Below, piece by piece: positions 1 through 6,368 of a stretch of DNA of 7,477 nucleotides. Position 1 is the stretch's first letter. Each line of letters begins with the position of its first letter. Under the pieces are notes generated by a model. That model was not told the DNA's origin. It ran no database searches and worked only from the letters and a program-made list of their open reading frames with translations. The stretch comes from an uncultured Francisella sp. (GTDB lineage: Bacteria; Pseudomonadota; Gammaproteobacteria; Burkholderiales; Neisseriaceae), in assembly GCA_905373555.1 (NCBI GenBank), contig CAJPTP010000046.1, positions 1 through 7,477 on the forward strand, read 5' to 3'. Position numbers and translations under genes: made by a program.

Positions 1-1567
1 TCTTGCCGCCCGCCTTCAGCGCCGCTTCGCCGCTGAAGTAGACCTTGTGGTTGTCGCCCAAGTCGGAGCCCGCCATGTTCTGGTGCTTGACGGTGGCGAC
101 GCCCCTGCGGATCTCGGCGCGCTGGACGTTGCGCACGTAGCGCAGCATGCCCTCGTCGCCGAAGTAGCCGTCGGCCAAAACGTCGGTGGACAAAGCGGCG
201 GTGTGGTACGTCGGCAGCGTGATCAGGTGGTGGAAGATGCCCGCCTGCTTCGCGGCGTCTTTCTGGAAGGTGCGGATCTTTTCGTCCGCCGCCTTGCACA
301 GCTCGGTGTCGTCGTACTTCTCGTTCATCAGATCGTCGCGGTTGTAGGCGGACAGATCCTTGCCCTCTTTCTTCCAAGCGTCGAAGACCTGCTGGCGGAA
401 GTTCAGCGTCCAGTTGAACGAGGGGCTGTTGTTGTAAACCAGCTTGGCGTTGGGCACTTCCTTGCGGATGCGGTCGATCATGCCCTTGATTTGTTGGATA
501 TGGGGTTTCTCGGTCTCAATCCAGATCAAGTCGGCGCCGTGCTGCAGGCTGTACACGCAGTCCATGACGACGCGGTCTTCGCCCGTGCCCTTGCGGAATT
601 GGAACAGGTTGGTGGGCAATCTCTTGGGCCGCATGAGCTTGCCGTTGTTGGCCACGATCACGTCGCCTTGCTTGGCCTGGTCGGCGGTGACCTCCTCCCA
701 GTCCAGGTAAGAGTTGTAACGGTCGCCGATGTCGCCCTTTTCCTTGACGATCGCAAGCTGCTTGGTCAAGCCGGCGCCCAAGGAGTCGGTGCGCGCCACG
801 ATGACGCCGTCCTCGACGCCGAGCTCCAAGAACGCGTAGCGAATCGCGTTGATGCGGGCGACGAAGTCGTCGTTGGGGATGGTGACCTTGCCGTCTTGGT
901 GGCCGCATTGCTTCTCGTCGGCGACTTGGTTCTCGATTTGCAAGGCGCAGGCGCCCGCCTCGATCATCTTCTTGGCCAGCAGGTAAGTGGCCTCGACGTT
1001 GCCGAAGCCCGCGTCGATGTCGGCGATGATGGGCACAACGTGCGTCTCGAAGTTGTCGATCTTGCCGAGGATCTCTTTCTCTTTGGCCGAGTCTTTGGCT
1101 TCGCGGGCTTTGTCAAGCTGCGTGAAGAGCATGTCCAATTCGCGGGCGTCGGCTTGGCGCAGGAAGGTGTAAATTTCCTCGACCAGATCGGGCACCGAGG
1201 TCTTCTCGTGCATCGATTGGTCGGGCAGGGGGCCAAACTCGGAGCGCATGCCCGCAACCATCCAGCCGGACAGATAGATGTAGTGCTTTTTGGTGGTCTT
1301 TTGGCGCTTTTTGGCGGAGATCATCGCCTGCTGAGCGATAAAGCCGTGCCAGCAACCCAAGGACTGCGTGTAGTTGGCGGGATCTTTGTCGTATGCCGCC
1401 ATGTCCTGACGCATGATCTTGGCGCAGTAACGAGCGATGTCCAGGCCCGTTTGAAAGCGGTTTTCCAGCCGCATGCGGGCGGCGTATTCGGGCGATATGC
1501 CTTTCCACCCCGACCCCTGCGCGTCGATTACGCCTTTGAGCCTGCTGACTTCCTCTTGATATGACAT
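1..1567 (-). CDS. aceA: Isocitrate lyase, long (~530 aa) form; 3' end cut by window edge
   Basis: Cytosolic glyoxylate-shunt enzyme that cleaves isocitrate into succinate and glyoxylate, letting cells grow on acetate or fatty acids. The reverse strand gives 522 codons from ATG at 1565-1567, beginning MSYQEEVSRLKG and ending at KAGGK at the window edge; I estimate fewer than about ten residues are missing. Signature features seen: YLSGWMVAG near residues 98-106, metal/substrate segment DIDAGFG (183-189), the active-site motif KQCGH with the catalytic cysteine at about residue 221, VARTDS near 258-262, and NNSPSFNW near 379-386. The sequence runs nearly collinear with the Pseudomonas-type enzyme as I remember it, which uses KQCGH where the short E. 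coli form has KKCGH. The start is supported by a Shine-Dalgarno just upstream. The gene is intact as far as visible. It diverges from the R-M operon and has no evident functional link to it. Confidence 0.97.
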   Translation of the reverse strand, partial: MSYQEEVSRLKGVIDAQGSGWKGISPEYAARMRLENRFQTGLDIARYCAKIMRQDMAAYDKDPANYTQSLGCWHGFIAQQAMISAKKRQKTTKKHYIYLSGWMVAGMRSEFGPLPDQSMHEKTSVPDLVEEIYTFLRQADARELDMLFTQLDKAREAKDSAKEKEILGKIDNFETHVVPIIADIDAGFGNVEATYLLAKKMIEAGACALQIENQVADEKQCGHQDGKVTIPNDDFVARINAIRYAFLELGVEDGVIVARTDSLGAGLTKQLAIVKEKGDIGDRYNSYLDWEEVTADQAKQGDVIVANNGKLMRPKRLPTNLFQFRKGTGEDRVVMDCVYSLQHGADLIWIETEKPHIQQIKGMIDRIRKEVPNAKLVYNNSPSFNWTLNFRQQVFDAWKKEGKDLSAYNRDDLMNEKYDDTELCKAADEKIRTFQKDAAKQAGIFHHLITLPTYHTAALSTDVLADGYFGDEGMLRYVRNVQRAEIRRGVATVKHQNMAGSDLGDNHKVYFSGEAALKAGGK

Positions 1568-1574
1568 TGCCTAT

Positions 1575-1580
1575 TTCCTC
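1575..1580 (-). promoter_or_regulatory. Ribosome binding site of aceA
   Basis: On the minus strand the sequence reads GAGGAA followed by seven bases and then the ATG at 1567. This is a good Shine-Dalgarno at normal spacing and supports the chosen aceA start. Confidence 0.7.
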
Positions 1581-1596
1581 ATGGTTGGCTGCTCGG

Positions 1597-1618
1597 GCCG
1601 GCTGCGTGCGGAGCCGGC
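1597..1618 (-). promoter_or_regulatory. Hairpin in the aceA leader
   Basis: GCCGGCT (1597-1603) and AGCCGGC (1612-1618) pair perfectly across an 8-base loop. The 7-bp GC-rich stem sits about 17 bases upstream of the aceA ribosome binding site and would lie in its mRNA leader if transcription starts farther upstream. It has no T-run, so it does not look like a terminator. It could affect leader stability or translation, but a function is only inferred. Confidence 0.35.
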
Positions 1619-1662
1619 TTCGTGGGCTGATCTTTCGCTGCGCCGTGACGCAAGCGCAAAAG

Positions 1663-1690
1663 ATTTAATCATATTCGGGCAATTTTTCAA
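1663..1690 (-). promoter_or_regulatory. Possible sigma-70-like promoter of aceA
   Basis: The minus strand carries TTGAAA (1685-1690) and, after 16 bases, TTAAAT (1663-1668), inside an AT-rich patch between GC-rich flanks. TATGAT overlaps this zone as an alternative -10. Start of transcription would fall near 1656, giving a leader of about 90 bases that contains the hairpin at 1597-1618. The match is by eye only; a sigma-54 or other promoter is not excluded. Confidence 0.3.
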
Positions 1691-2002
1691 AACTTTTTTG
1701 CGATGCAAAATCGACGCAACCCCAAACGGCGACTAGAAATTTTTTCTTTTTTGACTTGGCGAAGCCGGCGCGGATTCGCTCATGCCCGGCGCATTTCAGC
1801 CATTTGCTCCTGAATTTTGTCATTAATCTCCTTGTTTCCTCGTTTCAAAAAAATAACGCGCCCCCTTGGCGGCGAACATGGACGGCTCGCGGCGGCGCAA
1901 TCGAGCGGTTAATATATTGAATAAATTGGTCGGCTTTGCTTCGACTCCTTTCTCTTTCCCCGCCCCGCGCAAACAACGCGCGCCGCGCGCATCGCTCAGA
2001 TT

Positions 2003-2033
2003 CGCCGCTTCGGCGGCGGTTGAGTTCCGCCGC
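2003..2033. repeat. Two overlapping, mutually exclusive GC hairpins
   Basis: CGCCGC (2003-2008), TTCG loop, GCGGCG (2013-2018) forms a 6-bp stem with a TTCG tetraloop. The same GCGGCGG (2013-2019) can instead pair with CCGCCGC (2027-2033) across a 7-base loop. The two folds share one strand, so an RNA could adopt only one at a time. No transcript or downstream gene in the right place is known, so this may be just a structured GC-rich spacer. Confidence 0.4.
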
Positions 2034-2401
2034 TTGCGCTCTTTTCCGGTTGAAGAAAAAAGGAGAAGAATGTTGGCAAGTGTGTGTGGTGTGCGCGTGT
2101 GGGAGGGGGTGAGAGCAGGCGCGTCAGAGGAAGGGCGCGCTTGGCGCGAAGCGGTCTCTGTCACGGTTTGGCTCATTCCTCAAACAGCGCTATCGCCCGT
2201 CGGCTCATTTCTTCGATGTTTGTTGCGGTTTTATCCAATGCCTTGATGTGCGCGGGCATGGCGACTTGTGAATTCGTCCGCCTTTAAGCGGAGGGGCGTA
2301 GCGCCGGTCGATTGTCAATTGGCGGGTTGATGCGTGTGTATGGCAGGCGCGGAAGCGAACGGTGGAGTCGGTTCATCTGCGCGATGTTCAGTTTCGACAC
2401 T

Positions 2402-2415
2402 CTCCGGCGCCGGAG
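2402..2415. repeat. Perfect 14-bp palindrome
   Basis: CTCCGGCGCCGGAG is its own reverse complement. It could be a protein-binding dyad or a short hairpin. It is not followed by a T-run on either strand, so it is not a typical terminator. Confidence 0.4.
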
Positions 2416-2514
2416 GTTAATATCATGCTGGGGCGGGTTGTGTTATTTCAGGTGAGCTGATTTAGGCTTACCCCGAAAAATCAATGACATTCTTGTTTTT
2501 GCTGTTGTTTCAAT

Positions 2515-2536
2515 TGAGCTTCCGGAACGAAGCTCA
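2515..2536. repeat. Hairpin with 8-bp stem
   Basis: TGAGCTTC (2515-2522) and GAAGCTCA (2529-2536) pair perfectly across the 6-base loop CGGAAC. There is no T-run on either side, so a terminator role is not supported. Function unknown. Confidence 0.4.
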
Positions 2537-2671
2537 TCTACGCAACGTGTTCAATGGACCGGAAATGGAGCGCGCCTTTTGTTCACTTTAGAGTTTTTGG
2601 GGGTGTGTTTGCTAATTCAGCTGAACTGATTGAAGCCTTTCACGAAAGGCCCATATTCAATTCTTTTGGAA

Positions 2672-2691
2672 AAGTATGCGAGAAGTGTTGA
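2672..2691 (+). repeat. Inverted repeat, left arm (20 bp)
   Basis: AAGTATGCGAGAAGTGTTGA, repeated exactly in reverse complement at 2846-2865. A small hairpin (GCCTTT at 2635-2640, AAAGGC at 2645-2650) lies outside the arm. Inside the two arms, further partial complementarity is visible: TCTCCTG then GTCGT in both. This suggests two diverged, converging copies of a unit of about 90 bp. It is not a repeat family I recognise. Confidence 0.75.
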
Positions 2692-2845
2692 CGCCCTCTC
2701 CTGTCGTAGTTGTTTGCGTTGGTGTTGAGAGATCGAAAGAAAAATTCTCAAGCGACCTTTGAAGGTTCGGATTGCTTTCCTTTGAGCTTGCGCAACACGA
2801 CAGCAGGAGAAGCAGTTGCGCCATGACTTCATAGTGTTTTTTTTA

Positions 2846-2865
2846 TCAACACTTCTCGCATACTT
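2846..2865 (-). repeat. Inverted repeat, right arm (20 bp)
   Basis: Exact reverse complement of 2672-2691, with 154 bases between the arms. Read on the minus strand, a TTTTC-CGC-GAAAA hairpin lies outside this arm, paralleling the hairpin outside the left arm. The arm sits about 185 bases upstream of the first methyltransferase start. Confidence 0.75.
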
Positions 2866-3036
2866 CCCCATTCTTTTTTCGCGGAAAAGCGCGTTGGCCG
2901 ATTTGGCGGTTGCCCTTTGAGTCAACTCGCTTTGATTCAATTTGTCTTGTTCTTGGCTTGGGGGTTCGCCCGGACATTTGCTGTCTGGGGCGACCGGTTT
3001 GGCGTCGGCTTGGCGCCGCAGAAACGTGGAAACAGC

Positions 3037-3040
3037 GGAG
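3037..3040 (+). promoter_or_regulatory. Ribosome binding site that decides the start of the first methyltransferase
   Basis: GGAG ends nine bases before the ATG at 3050. It directly abuts the in-frame ATG at 3041, which would be too close, so 3050 is the better start. The frame stays open upstream to 2942, but that extension has no motif. Confidence 0.55.
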
Positions 3041-3049
3041 ATGAGTGAT

Positions 3050-4522
3050 ATGCGCAAGTCCATCCAAGCGGCGCCGGATTTGGGTCAAGTGTTCACGGGC
3101 GCCCCTGTCGCCGATTACATGGTTTCTTTGTTTGATCTCCCTTTGCAGGCCAAAGTGATGGATCCATGCTTCGGCGGCGGAGTTTTTTTGGATGCCTTGG
3201 AGTCAAAAGGTTTTTCGAACGTGACGGCCTGCGAGTTGGATGCGGAGCTTTACGAAAGCAATAAGGGCAAATATCCGAAGTACAGATTGCTGAACAAAGA
3301 TTTTCTGTCTTATTGCAAAAGCAAAGTCTATGATGGAATCGTTATGAATCCGCCTTATATCCGCCATGAAAAAATAGACGATTTGAGCGGTTACGGGATC
3401 ACAAAGGAAAAACTGCGCCGTCAAGCGATTTTTGCAGGTCTGCCCAAATTGGCCAATTTGTACATGTACTTCATTGTCAAGGCAATAGATCTGCTTGATG
3501 AGGGCGGGCAATTGGTCGTTGTTTTTCCAGGCAGCTGGATGAAGTCGAAAACCGGCCGGATATTCGAGGGCTTGATGTTGTCGAATTGCGCGGTGGAAAG
3601 AAAGATCCATGTTCGCGGCGACGTCTTTGCAAGGGATGCCTTTGTCGAAGCGGTGATTCTCAAGCTGGTCAAAGGAAATAATGGCGCGCCTGCGCAGGAG
3701 GAAAGGATTGAATCGAGCGGTGGGGCAATAACCCGGGCGCAAGCGGAAGAAAGCCGGCGTTTTGTCTCTTTTCCCCTTCCTTTCTCGCAATTGGCGTCCA
3801 TAAGAAGAGGTTTGACGACGGGATGCAACGAAATGTACATCAACCCGGATTTGGAGGAGGAGGGAAACGAGGCTTGCTTCAGGCGCATCATTTCCTCCCC
3901 GAAATCCATAACAGGGTACAGCGCCGACACTGCGCGATTGGACAGACTTTTTTTCCCTTACGAAGAGAGCATGACCCCCAAGGCCATCGAGTACATCGAA
4001 TCATGGAAAAAGAGGATTTTCCAAGAAAAAAAGCCCAAGGCGTTGTACGACGGCGCCGGCAAGAAAAACAATTGGTACGAGCTGCGAGAAACGAATGGAG
4101 CGGGGATCCTGTTCAGCTATTTTGTTCGCAGCGACATGAAATTCATCATGAATGATTTGGACGCCGCCGTTCGCGATAATTTCTACATCATTAAGCCAAA
4201 GATTGACAAATGGGTTTTGTTTGCCTTGCTGAACAACTATTTCACGTATTGCCAATTGGAGGAGAACGGCAAACGTTATGGCGCCGGACTGTTGAAAATA
4301 CAAACCTATGATTTCGAGAATCTCACTTTTCCCGATTGCGAGAAGTTTTTCCTTCGCGACAAGCAACGGCTGATTGATTTAGGAAAACGATTGGTTCGCT
4401 TCGGCCGCCGTTCCGATATCGAAGAAATCACCAAGGTTTTGTCTCGGTACAGCTCCACAAGTTACGGCGCGATTGCTCGGCGTTATGAGCTTGCGAAGGC
4501 CAAGAGATTGGAGGTGGGCTGA
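3050..4522 (+). CDS. DNA adenine-N6 methyltransferase, gamma class (M.TaqI-like)
   Basis: Transfers a methyl group from S-adenosylmethionine to N6 of adenine in a specific DNA site, protecting host DNA in an R-M system. The 490-residue protein has motif order X-I-IV with a long C-terminal target-recognition region, which defines the gamma class. Motif X is GQVFTGAPVADYM (about 12-24), the SAM-binding motif I is VMDPCFGGGVFLDAL (about 36-50), and the catalytic motif IV is NPPYIRHE (100-107). Residues from about 240 to the end show no methylase motifs and probably recognise DNA; KRYGAGLLKIQTYDFENL near the C-terminus is typical of this family. The DPCFGGG form of motif I is a mild variant of the usual DPACGSG. 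The frame is intact, and the next gene begins on the base after this stop, so the two are probably translationally coupled. It is the first gene of the operon. Recognition sequence unknown. The extended start at 2942 is unlikely. Confidence 0.92.
   Translation: MRKSIQAAPDLGQVFTGAPVADYMVSLFDLPLQAKVMDPCFGGGVFLDALESKGFSNVTACELDAELYESNKGKYPKYRLLNKDFLSYCKSKVYDGIVMNPPYIRHEKIDDLSGYGITKEKLRRQAIFAGLPKLANLYMYFIVKAIDLLDEGGQLVVVFPGSWMKSKTGRIFEGLMLSNCAVERKIHVRGDVFARDAFVEAVILKLVKGNNGAPAQEERIESSGGAITRAQAEESRRFVSFPLPFSQLASIRRGLTTGCNEMYINPDLEEEGNEACFRRIISSPKSITGYSADTARLDRLFFPYEESMTPKAIEYIESWKKRIFQEKKPKALYDGAGKKNNWYELRETNGAGILFSYFVRSDMKFIMNDLDAAVRDNFYIIKPKIDKWVLFALLNNYFTYCQLEENGKRYGAGLLKIQTYDFENLTFPDCEKFFLRDKQRLIDLGKRLVRFGRRSDIEEITKVLSRYSSTSYGAIARRYELAKAKRLEVG
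4510..4514 (+). promoter_or_regulatory. Ribosome binding site of the cytosine methyltransferase
   Basis: GGAGG lies inside the last codons of the upstream methylase, eight bases before ATG 4523. This strong site within the preceding gene fixes the start and points to co-translation. Confidence 0.75.
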
Positions 4523-5620
4523 ATGGGCGCAAAAGTTGTGAGTTTGTTTTCAGGCGGAGGCGGATTTGATCTGGGCTTTGTCGCGGAGGGATACGAAGTC
4601 ATTTGGGCCATCGACAACAACAAAGACGCGGCGAATACTTACAGGAAAAACATCGGCTCCCAAATTGTTTGCGAGGATGTCAACAAGATTCCCATCGAGT
4701 CCATCCCGCAAGCCGATGTGGTGATTGGCGGCCCTCCCTGCCAATCGTTTTCGTTGGCGGGAAACAGAAACACCGAGGACGAACGCGGCAGGTTGATCTG
4801 GAAATATATTCAAATCATTGAGCATGTTCAACCCCAAGCTTTTGTTTTTGAGAATGTTCAGGGGTTGCTTTCCGCGAAAAACTCATCCGGGGAAAAGATC
4901 ATCGGGTTGTTGAAATCCGCTTTTCGCAAGATCGGCTACACGGTTGGGCAACAGGTTTTGAACGCTGCGGATTACGGCGTTCCGCAAAGGCGGAAAAGGG
5001 TCATCATCGTCGGTTTAAGAGATCAATTCGTTCCTTTTGTGTTTCCGAAACCGACACATGGCGATCGAGAAAAAAAATTGAAGCCTTACGTCAGCGTCGA
5101 GGAGGCATTGGGCGATCTGCCGGCTGCGATCGACGACGAAAACGGTTGGGTTGAATGCATTGAGCCGCCTCGAAACGAATATCAACGGCTCATGAGGCGC
5201 TCAAGCAAAATCACCGAGCATTTTCGGCAAAAAATGAGCGAACTGGACGAATACATCGTCAAACATGTCAAGCCGGGGGGAAATTACATGGATATCCCGA
5301 CCGATGTTCGATCCGCCAGAATTCGAAGATTGCAAGAAGAGGGCGGCCATACCGCCTGCTATGGCAGGCTGGCCCCCGACAAGCCCTCCTACACCATCAA
5401 CACTTATTTCAATCGCCCAAATGTCGGGTGCAACATTCATTACAAAGCAAACAGATTGATCACCGTCAGGGAAGCATTGAGGCTGCAGTCTTTCCCGGAC
5501 GATTACGAAATCGCATCGAGCAGCAAAAAGGGAAAAAATTTAATTGTCGGAAACGCGGTTCCGCCGATTTTGGCAGGAGTCATTGCCAAGGCTCTGAAAC
5601 CCTATATTGCGGGAACTTGA
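4523..5620 (+). CDS. DNA (cytosine-5)-methyltransferase, type II R-M class
   Basis: Methylates C5 of cytosine in a specific DNA site using S-adenosylmethionine. The 365-residue protein is complete and in normal size range. Motifs appear in canonical order: I, VSLFSGGGGFDLGF (6-19); IV, GGPPCQSFSLAG (69-80) with catalytic Cys73; VI, FENV (109-112); VIII, QRRKRVIIVG (155-164); IX, RLITVREALRLQSFP (311-325); X, GNAVPP (343-348). The target-recognition region lies between VIII and IX (about 180-300). All key residues are present, so it should be active. The start directly follows the upstream stop, and the nuclease frame starts two bases after this stop. Together with the adenine methylase upstream it implies the operon lays down both m5C and m6A. 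Its target cannot be read from sequence. Confidence 0.96.
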   Translation: MGAKVVSLFSGGGGFDLGFVAEGYEVIWAIDNNKDAANTYRKNIGSQIVCEDVNKIPIESIPQADVVIGGPPCQSFSLAGNRNTEDERGRLIWKYIQIIEHVQPQAFVFENVQGLLSAKNSSGEKIIGLLKSAFRKIGYTVGQQVLNAADYGVPQRRKRVIIVGLRDQFVPFVFPKPTHGDREKKLKPYVSVEEALGDLPAAIDDENGWVECIEPPRNEYQRLMRRSSKITEHFRQKMSELDEYIVKHVKPGGNYMDIPTDVRSARIRRLQEEGGHTACYGRLAPDKPSYTINTYFNRPNVGCNIHYKANRLITVREALRLQSFPDDYEIASSSKKGKNLIVGNAVPPILAGVIAKALKPYIAGT

Positions 5621-5622
5621 AA

Positions 5623-6353
5623 ATGTGGATTTCGTATTCTGATTCCGAAGTCAAACAGTTTCACCCAATTTGCGAGCGCGCCTTGAAACTTGCTTTGGCG
5701 CTGATCGGCAAAGAAAAGGAATACGCCGTGTTGCACCACCAAAGCGCAGGATCCCTAGAAATGGATTACGCTGTTCAAAACAAGGCAACAGGCAAGTACC
5801 TTTGCGTTGTGGAGGTGAAGAGGAGCCCGGCGATGTTCATAGCGCCAGGTACCAATTTCAAGCGATGTCCTATGTTCAGATGAATGCAGGTCAAGTTGAG
5901 CAGCCTTTTTATATTTTGACAAATTTGGAATACGCATACGCATTTCGGTATGAAGCCGGCCGTCCCCGAGTTTTTCAACAAATTCTCGAGCTTGGGCTTC
6001 GTAAAATTGGAGATTTTTCAAATGATAAAGAAGAAGATTTTGTTAAAAAATTAGCATTGTATTTTAAGACCAATCTTAGTGATTTTATAGATAATAAATA
6101 TCGATATCTTCTAACTCTGGAAGAGTTGTCAAAACACATGGATCAAATAAAAAACAATACCAAAAAATGGAAAACAAGCCTTGCAATTATTCTTTATGAA
6201 TATATCAGGGGTGCTTTTTGCTTTATAAAGAGGAATGATTTAAAAGACATAAGATTATTCAACAACGACGTTGAAAGAATCTGCTCGGAAGCGGCCAGAG
6301 TTAACTTTAAGGAAATATTTGATTACTCAGATGAATTATTTGATAGAGATTAA
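5623..6353 (+). pseudogene. PD-(D/E)XK-like restriction endonuclease candidate, frameshifted
   Basis: Probably the DNA-cutting partner of the methylases. Two frames join into one protein of about 243 residues: 5623-5826 in one frame, then the next frame from about 5826 to the stop at 6351-6353. The first part holds MDYAVQNK and CVVEVKR, giving D48...E64-x-K66, the spacing of a PD-(D/E)XK nuclease core; the second part continues GDVHSARYQFQAMSYVQMN, as such folds often do. The break lies at AGCCCGGC: one extra C there would restore the frame. As written, translation from 5623 stops at 5881-5883 after 86 codons, which keeps the ExK but loses the rest. The 3' half (about 6005-6350) is strikingly AT-rich (50 G/C in 180 bases over 6061-6240, versus about 55% in the methylase). 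The start is two bases after the previous stop, with no strong Shine-Dalgarno. I do not recognise the exact family; the link to restriction rests on the motif and the operon. Confidence 0.65.
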
Positions 6354-6368
6354 TTTGTAGATAATGAG

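Larger units (their letters stand above)
1568..3049. other. Long intergenic region between aceA and the R-M operon
   Basis: About 1.5 kb without a gene I can support. The open frames here (for example minus 1823-2176, plus 1866-2246, minus 2617-3063) translate to basic, low-complexity sequence with no recognisable domain. What it does hold: the aceA leader and promoter (to about 1690), T/A-rich stretches at 1680-1755, a GC-rich hairpin cluster (2003-2033), a GT-rich alternating stretch near 2080-2106, a 14-bp palindrome (2402-2415), a hairpin (2515-2536), and the inverted repeat block (2635-2880). No tRNA, integrase or transposase is visible. I found no convincing promoter for the R-M operon, although it should lie near the right end of this region. 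Confidence 0.7.

Noticed and set aside
47..1564. A 505-codon open frame on the plus strand opposite aceA
   Set aside because: It is the antisense shadow of a highly conserved isocitrate lyase; the open frame follows from the GC-rich codon pattern and its protein has no domain.
1823..2176. Minus-strand 117-codon frame and the opposing plus-strand frame 1866-2246
   Set aside because: Both are basic, low-complexity translations of GC-rich hairpin sequence, without domains or codon bias.
2173..2259. 28-codon minus-strand frame MPAHIKALDKTATNIEEMSR..., whose stop overlaps the ATG of the 1823-2176 frame
   Set aside because: The ATGA overlap and helix-like sequence are suggestive, but there is no ribosome site, and the downstream frame does not look like a protein; it may be a gene remnant at best.
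2554..2691. 45-codon plus-strand frame beginning MDRKWSAPFV and ending in the left repeat arm
   Set aside because: The sequence looks somewhat protein-like, but there is no Shine-Dalgarno, no homolog I know, and its stop lies within the repeat.
2775..2800. GGTTCGGATTG, resembling a tRNA T-arm
   Set aside because: No acceptor stem, anticodon arm or CCA context could be built around it.
2942..3049. N-terminal extension of the first methyltransferase to ATG 2942, or start at 3041
   Set aside because: The added residues have no motif, and the only Shine-Dalgarno (3037-3040) is correctly spaced for 3050.
2617..3063. Minus-strand open frame of 148 codons across the inverted repeat
   Set aside because: Overlaps the start of the methyltransferase antisense, has no recognisable domain or ribosome site, and is rich in K/R/Q as expected of a chance frame.
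4337..4346. Another TGCGAGAAGT inside the first methyltransferase
   Set aside because: Only ten bases match the repeat core, and it encodes ordinary conserved residues; chance is a sufficient explanation.
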